Below, one piece after another: positions 59,055-64,000 of a stretch of 64,000 nucleotides of DNA. The notes beneath the pieces are model-generated. The model ran no database searches and was not told the DNA's origin. It saw only the letters and a list, made by a program, of their open reading frames with translations. The position numbers and the translations under genes are program-made. The stretch lies in contig CAYYPH010000011.1 in assembly GCA_964473485.1 (NCBI GenBank), forward strand, positions 1-64,000, in the 5' to 3' direction. The stretch is from CAIVAT01 sp964473485 (GTDB taxonomy: Bacteria; Bacteroidota; Bacteroidia; Bacteroidales; FEN-979). How positions within the stretch are numbered: the stretch's first letter is position 1; each line of letters starts with the position of its first letter.

Positions 59055-61598
59055 TCAGTGCCTGATAATCAATTTCGAATGAGAGAATATCCCCGAAGCC
59101 GTGTTGACTTTAACCAGGTAAAGACCATCGGGAAGAGCGAAAAGGTCGGCCGTGACCGTCCTGTTCCCTTTCACCTCGATATTGTTCATGACGTACACCG
59201 GCTTCCCGCTGAGATCGCTGATCACCAGACCGGCCACTTCGTCTTTCGTGGATGTAAATACAAGACTGACCAATCCGGATGAAGGGTTGGGAGTTACCTT
59301 CATAAACTGATTGCCGCTAAGTGCTGAAGTGGAGGCGGGAAAGTCGACCGTTATGTATGCTTCTTTCAGCAGTGTGTCGATGGTAGCCCCGTTGCTCACG
59401 ATGAGCCTGACGTCGAAATAACCTCTGTTGCTGTAACGGATCACCGGGTTTTTCAGCAGAGAAGATGACGGCATACCACCGGGAAAACTCCATTTCCAGC
59501 TCGTGGCATAACCGGCTGAGGTATCGGAGAAATTTACATAAGCATCCGGTATGACCATTGTCTGATCGGCCATAAAGCCGGCCTGAACGGCTTCGGCCGG
59601 TATGACGACGACGTCGGAAATAACGGGAAGTTTGTTATAAGCGGTTACGACAAGGGTTGCGGTGTCGGGGAAAACGGTAAGCGAAGGGAAGGTCAGCGTG
59701 ACGGTGTTGTTCTGAACGAGGCCGGTTGAAAGGATTGAATCGCCGATCGACAGTGTGGCCCTTGCCCCGTCAACGTTACACTGGATAACATAGGAAGTCT
59801 CACCTACCATGATAACCTGGTTCCCCGTAACGGTCATCGGTGCCGGCGGTGCGGTGCGCACCATCACGGTGGGATCACCGAAAACAGTCCAGGTATCAGC
59901 CATGTTACTGCCGTCGTTGCCGTAGGTATCGATCATTTTCATACAACCGTTGATCGATAGACCGGCAAAGGTACGTTTAATGTTGTCGTTATACGATTCA
60001 GCCAGTATGTCGGTCATCTCATCCTGGCCTTCCATAGGCGAATTCCAGCTTTGATTGATGGTGGAGCCCAGGAAAGCGATAGCTCCGGTGGGTTGTCCAT
60101 TTTGGGTAGCCCTGAGCCATGCCTCGGCAAAACAGGGCCCGCCGCTGGTAAAATTGCCGTTTACACAGGCCACCGACCAGATGAACGGGAGTTTGCCGGC
60201 ATTCTGTAGCTGGTTGACATGGCTGTTGCCAAATCCCGAGGTGCTCCAGGATGTCTTGCTGCCATGGCCTGTATACAGGATAAGACTTGCCCCGCTATCG
60301 ACTTTCGAAGCGACCATCGAAGGATTGGGATTCCCCGGAGCATCGTTACCGCCCTGCGAACCGTCGAATAATTCCGGATTCCAGGTGTAGGTGTAAGCAA
60401 GCAACTGGGTCTGCTGGTTGCGTATGTGTTCATAATCCATCTCCCCGTCGTCGCCCGGTCCTTCATTGGAAGCGATCCCGATAACCGTGGTGTACCAGTC
60501 GTCAGAAAGGTACTGAGGCTCTTTTTCATATTCCAGCGTGCGCTGTACCTGGGTTTCAACATCAGCCACGCTCTCGGCCGAGAACCGGCCGATGAATACA
60601 TCGGCATAATGATCATTGCCAACAACATAACCATAGGCATTGTCGGAAGGTCCTCCAAGACCGCTGCCGGTGTTGGTCGGGATTTGCGGGGCATCGCCGA
60701 CCAGCAGTACATGGGTAAGTCCATTGGTGTTATAATAGTCAGCAATGTACGATTTGATCTGGGCAGCGGTAGTTCCGATGGAATCTTTGCAGATAAGCTC
60801 GGTGTTGTACCCCGCGGCGGTCTTCCAGTCGACATAGGGCTGTATGGCCTCCATGTAAGGTCCGTGGCTGATCACCAGCAGGTTTCCGTATTCGGCCAGC
60901 GGTGTGTAGCTCATCGCATCGAAGTTGAGGAAATGACGTTGAAGTACGGACCCGAAATCGGCAGGGATCTTCTTTTCGGCCGAAGCGCCGGGTACCGTGT
61001 TGATGCCGGTTGTACCGGTTGATTTTACTTCAATGGTCAGGTTATAGAAAACCCTGAGAACCTTTGTAACCGGGTTATACTGAAACGGGTAAACGATCAC
61101 AGTCTGCCCGCGCACATCCCTGATGATGTATGGCTCCCTCATCCCGCTGAGGCTGCCGGGGTAAAAGGCATCGCGCGCATAGGCCGGGCCGAACTGGTAG
61201 GGCACCGTGGCCGGATCGGTGTCGCGGGTGATGATGCCTTTCGACGGTGCGATGAAAATTCCCGGAAAATCCTTGTACGAGGATGAAACGACGTGAACTT
61301 CCATGGCATCCTGGTCGGGGATGATCACTGATGCCGTGAATTTCGGGAGTTCGGGGGCGCCCTGATCAAGGATGGAAGAGGATTTGCCCAGGCTGATTAA
61401 CTGCGCTTCACCTGCCGGAGTCTGAACCGCGTTCAGGTAAAAGCCCTGGAATGTGAAACTGATCACCGACCGGTTGATGTCGGAAGAGACAAGGGTGGTT
61501 TGTGCCGGTACGGGGATCGGTGATCCCAGGTCAATCCAGTTCCCCCCGAAACTGACGAGGGAGACGAACAGAAGACAAACGGCCAGGAGTTTTTTCAT
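59055..61598 (-). CDS. T9SS-secreted gingipain-type C25 cysteine peptidase
   Basis: 847 residues. A signal peptide (MKKLLAVCLLFVSLVSFGG) and C25 propeptide (about 25-215) precede the caspase-like catalytic domain (about 235-600). The dyad is His445 in TGHGSKTSWS and Cys478 in SVACVNGNF; their 33-residue spacing equals that of His211/Cys244 in P. gingivalis RgpB. LLVISHGPYMEAIQPYVDWKTAAGYNTELI and LVGDAPQIPT are family blocks. An Ig-like domain, a PKD domain (about 680-755, SDTSAGYATSWKWSFPGG) and a T9SS sorting domain follow. The specificity is unknown. It is 41 bases after a second C25 gene. Confidence 0.92.
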   Translation of the reverse strand: MKKLLAVCLLFVSLVSFGGNWIDLGSPIPVPAQTTLVSSDINRSVISFTFQGFYLNAVQTPAGEAQLISLGKSSSILDQGAPELPKFTASVIIPDQDAMEVHVVSSSYKDFPGIFIAPSKGIITRDTDPATVPYQFGPAYARDAFYPGSLSGMREPYIIRDVRGQTVIVYPFQYNPVTKVLRVFYNLTIEVKSTGTTGINTVPGASAEKKIPADFGSVLQRHFLNFDAMSYTPLAEYGNLLVISHGPYMEAIQPYVDWKTAAGYNTELICKDSIGTTAAQIKSYIADYYNTNGLTHVLLVGDAPQIPTNTGSGLGGPSDNAYGYVVGNDHYADVFIGRFSAESVADVETQVQRTLEYEKEPQYLSDDWYTTVIGIASNEGPGDDGEMDYEHIRNQQTQLLAYTYTWNPELFDGSQGGNDAPGNPNPSMVASKVDSGASLILYTGHGSKTSWSTSGFGNSHVNQLQNAGKLPFIWSVACVNGNFTSGGPCFAEAWLRATQNGQPTGAIAFLGSTINQSWNSPMEGQDEMTDILAESYNDNIKRTFAGLSINGCMKMIDTYGNDGSNMADTWTVFGDPTVMVRTAPPAPMTVTGNQVIMVGETSYVIQCNVDGARATLSIGDSILSTGLVQNNTVTLTFPSLTVFPDTATLVVTAYNKLPVISDVVVIPAEAVQAGFMADQTMVIPDAYVNFSDTSAGYATSWKWSFPGGMPSSSLLKNPVIRYSNRGYFDVRLIVSNGATIDTLLKEAYITVDFPASTSALSGNQFMKVTPNPSSGLVSLVFTSTKDEVAGLVISDLSGKPVYVMNNIEVKGNRTVTADLFALPDGLYLVKVNTASGIFSHSKLIIRH

Positions 61599-61639
61599 AG
61601 CGGAGATTTTGTTGATGGTTTTTGGTTTTGGTTGGTTTT

Positions 61640-64000
61640 CTATTTAACGATGACAAATTTTCGGCTGATGAGGTTGCCCGGAGTTTGCACAAGGCAGAAA
61701 TAAACTCCTGGCGAAAGGTTTTGGGTATTGAATCTGAAGGATGGCCCGCCCGGGGTGGCTTCGCGGCCGGTCAGCGGCAGGATGATCCTTCTCCCCACCG
61801 CATCGGTGAATAAAACCGATCCGGGGTCAGTGTTTTCAATGGTTAGCCTGACATTAAGCTCTTCGCGGGCCGGGTTCGGGAATATCCCGATACCGTTTCC
61901 GGTCAGTGGATCTTTATCACCGGTGATCAGCCATGTAATGAGATTCGACATGGCCGATTCGCAGTTCCCCGAAGCATCGGTATAGGTGGCGGTGTAATCG
62001 CCCGAGATGGTTGGCTGATAGGTCTGTCCTGTGGCATTGGGTATCAGGTTCCCGTTGAAGTACCATTTGTTTCCGGCGGGCATGTTCGATTCGAGCCACG
62101 ATCCGTTCTGGGTGATGAACGGCGCAACCGGCCTCGCGGTTATTTCAAGGGTTACCGGACCGGAAACCAAGGTGGTGTTTCCGTCGTTTACCGTTACCGT
62201 GTAGGTGATGTTCGAAAGGGGTGTTGCCACAGGCGTGGGACTCGTCGGATCATCGAGGTATGTGGCCGGTTCCCACTGGTAGGTGTAATTGCCGGAGCCT
62301 CCGGTAACCACGGCAACGAGCTGGCTTGAACCGCCCTCACAGACGACGGCCGGGAAGGAATTAGCCAGCAGCGAGAGCGGACCGCCGATGCATTTCAGGT
62401 GGGCTACCCAGCCGCTTTTATTGATGATGTAATCGGAGTGGAACATGAAGGTAAGCGATCCTATGGCATTGGTGGAGGTGATGATACCCGGGGAGGTGTT
62501 GCCGCAGTAGGTTCCGATCAAAGGATCCATCATGGATGGCCCGTTGTAGATGCTCAGGTAGTCGTGGGTACACCCCGCCTGCTGCTCTACGTCAAACGAG
62601 GTAAAATTCGCCTGTAGTTTTGCGCCCGGACTGCCGGCATGTACCGTCATGATAAACGTCTCATTCGCTGAATAATCGGCATCCGGCCCGCCGGAATCGT
62701 AAAACATGCTGTTGCAGGTGGAGAAAGTACTGTTGCCGATATTCACCTGGGGAGGCATTCCAACCGTAACGGCGACCTGTTTCTGGGCGCTGAACTGGCC
62801 CTGCTGCCCGGCCGATACCGAGTTGCTGAGAAAAACCTGGGTGCCGGCAGGGGTGATCCCGTTGGTTACCACCGGGTAATATCCAAAGGCAAACCCGGGC
62901 GCCGCGATGTTTCCGATCAGTGTATTCGGGTTGTTGACGATGATATAGCCGGTCGATCCCTGGTTCACGGTAAGATTGCCGGTTACGTTGTTAACCGCGG
63001 CATGTCCGCTGTTGTTCACCGCGATCTTCAGCTGGGCCGATTCGCCGGCATCAAGGATGCCATTATTGTTGCCCCCGGGAGGCGGGTCGTATACATAGAC
63101 GTTGCCGATTGAAATGACCGGGGCGTTGAGGTTCATCAGGTAGTACCCGGTCCAGGTACCGCTCGTATCCGTAAACGTAAAAGTGAGAGGGACCTTGTGA
63201 AGGTCAGGTACGTTGTTGTTGATCAGTATGTTGAACGCATTTTGGCCTGTCACCATGCCATTTGAAGGGACATTCTGGAACAGGAAGGTGTTGGAGAGGA
63301 TGACGATGTTGGTATCGGGTGAGGTGACCGTACAAAGCAGGCTGGCCGATTGCTGGGCCCCCACATTATTGATCGTTACGTTCAGGGTGATGTTCTCGCT
63401 GTAATCGGCTTTGTGGTTGTTGTTCCCGCCGGCTGAATCGTTGATGGTGACGTTCTGAAGGGTGATATAGGGCCCGGTGGGCTGAATGACATTGATGGAA
63501 TCGATGAATGGTTTCCGGTTTTGTTTGGTGATCACGAATCTGGCCATTCCGGTTGCCGTAAGCGTGGGATATTGCAGGGTTACTGAACCCGTGGAATCGA
63601 CGCAGCGGGCATCGAGCAGGGTGCTGTCGTTCAGTGAGAGTGCCACGTACGACCAGGGTTCGGCCGAAACAGTTGCCGCACCGGTTCCCACCAGCAGCAC
63701 CGACGGGATGGTGGCGGTGACAGGTTGCGGAATGGAGTAGTAGATACTTAGGGAAGGATCTCCCATGAGGTTGTAGATCTCCCAGTAATACAGCTTGTTG
63801 CCTGAATTCGATTCCTGCACGGCCAGGTTGCCCCCGACCACCATTTGCGCCATGGTAGGGTACCAGCTGGTAACGGGTTCGCTATGATCGTGGAAGGTGA
63901 CATCGTATGCACCGAGATGGTCGGGATCGTACACGGGGTTAGTGGTCACGGCTTTCAGTCCGCACCCCCACCAGTAGTCCTCATCCCATAACGAATTATT
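61640..64000 (-). CDS. Second T9SS-secreted C25-like peptidase, 5' part off the window
   Basis: At least 786 residues, open to the right edge; the frame reads LWDEDYWWGCGLKAVTTNPVYDPDHLGAYD through 63949, so the GTG there is not a true start. The visible N-terminal part (MGDPSLSIYY, WYPTMAQMVVGGNLAV) is the end of a C25 catalytic domain. Next come Ig-like/CARDB-type repeats (VTINDSAGGNNNHKADYSENITLNVTINNVG and VYDPPPGGNNNGILDAGESAQLKI). A CUB-like domain has paired cysteines (FDVEQQAGCTHDYLSIYNGPS...GTYCGN), and SPVCEGGSSQLVAVV-type Ig/PKD segments follow. A T9SS sorting domain (IFPNPAREELNVRL...YFCLVQTPGNLISRKFVIVK) ends it. The catalytic residues lie outside the window. Confidence 0.85.
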   Translation of the reverse strand, partial: NNSLWDEDYWWGCGLKAVTTNPVYDPDHLGAYDVTFHDHSEPVTSWYPTMAQMVVGGNLAVQESNSGNKLYYWEIYNLMGDPSLSIYYSIPQPVTATIPSVLLVGTGAATVSAEPWSYVALSLNDSTLLDARCVDSTGSVTLQYPTLTATGMARFVITKQNRKPFIDSINVIQPTGPYITLQNVTINDSAGGNNNHKADYSENITLNVTINNVGAQQSASLLCTVTSPDTNIVILSNTFLFQNVPSNGMVTGQNAFNILINNNVPDLHKVPLTFTFTDTSGTWTGYYLMNLNAPVISIGNVYVYDPPPGGNNNGILDAGESAQLKIAVNNSGHAAVNNVTGNLTVNQGSTGYIIVNNPNTLIGNIAAPGFAFGYYPVVTNGITPAGTQVFLSNSVSAGQQGQFSAQKQVAVTVGMPPQVNIGNSTFSTCNSMFYDSGGPDADYSANETFIMTVHAGSPGAKLQANFTSFDVEQQAGCTHDYLSIYNGPSMMDPLIGTYCGNTSPGIITSTNAIGSLTFMFHSDYIINKSGWVAHLKCIGGPLSLLANSFPAVVCEGGSSQLVAVVTGGSGNYTYQWEPATYLDDPTSPTPVATPLSNITYTVTVNDGNTTLVSGPVTLEITARPVAPFITQNGSWLESNMPAGNKWYFNGNLIPNATGQTYQPTISGDYTATYTDASGNCESAMSNLITWLITGDKDPLTGNGIGIFPNPAREELNVRLTIENTDPGSVLFTDAVGRRIILPLTGREATPGGPSFRFNTQNLSPGVYFCLVQTPGNLISRKFVIVK

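Noticed and set aside
61640..63949. A complete gene starting with GTG at 63949
   Set aside because: The frame stays open to base 64000 with C25-family text (LWDEDYWWGCG), so the gene is cut by the window edge.
1..64000. tRNA, rRNA, riboswitch or IS element
   Set aside because: I saw no T-loop plus acceptor pairing, no rRNA text, no transposase and no terminal inverted repeats with target duplications. Reading by eye can miss a tRNA.

Overview
The window looks like chromosomal DNA of a Bacteroidota bacterium, probably an environmental, non-Bacteroides lineage of the Bacteroidales/Sphingobacteriales kind. The evidence is three secreted proteases with type IX secretion (T9SS) C-terminal sorting domains, two of them gingipain-type C25 peptidases; many promoters of the Bacteroidota form TAnnTTTG; LytS/LytTR and TPR-LuxR regulators; and DUF6029 and Omp28 proteins. 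No rRNA, tRNA, IS element, prophage or CRISPR array was seen.

Region 1 (about 0.1-27.7 kb) is visibly AT-richer, mostly at its left end. It is a surface polysaccharide locus that follows two exported proteins. It holds a pyruvyltransferase-like protein, a sulfotransferase, about a dozen glycosyltransferases (GT2, GT4, GT9, GT61 and WbsX/GH99-like), a double GT with a long coiled coil, a three-gene nucleotide-sugar module whose gene content fits UDP-N-acetyl-L-quinovosamine synthesis better than L-FucNAc, and a Wzm/Wzt ABC exporter whose ATPase has a C-terminal glycan-recognition domain. The predicted product is an ABC-exported O-antigen or capsule carrying an L-amino-deoxysugar and acidic substituents.

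Region 2 (27.9-44.5 kb) is GC-richer. It has housekeeping genes on the + strand (sufS, sufE, a DUF59 Fe-S protein, dxs) separated by accessory units: a nucleotidyltransferase/small-protein pair, a PspC-PadR operon with a clear operator, a four-helix-bundle gene, a lipoprotein, a broken HicB-like gene, a LytS-type kinase with its LytTR regulator, a DUF169 gene and two dehydrogenases. The joints contain striking non-coding arrays built from 7-nt or 8-nt words. Several keep one 7-nt register while the word changes in a fixed order, often flush with stop codons, and several families occur as inverted pairs around genes. This is the most unusual feature of the window.

Region 3 (44.6-64 kb) holds an amino-acid permease, an exported isoaspartyl peptidase/asparaginase, dCMP deaminase, an M6 metalloprotease (T9SS), a LOG/NMP-kinase-like pair, manA, a TPR-LuxR regulator, a TlpA/DUF6029/Omp28 envelope operon, a strong bidirectional terminator, and two C25 peptidases in tandem. 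The second C25 gene runs off the right edge. T9SS cargo in related bacteria is often anchored to a surface polysaccharide, so Regions 1 and 3 may be functionally linked; this is inference only.
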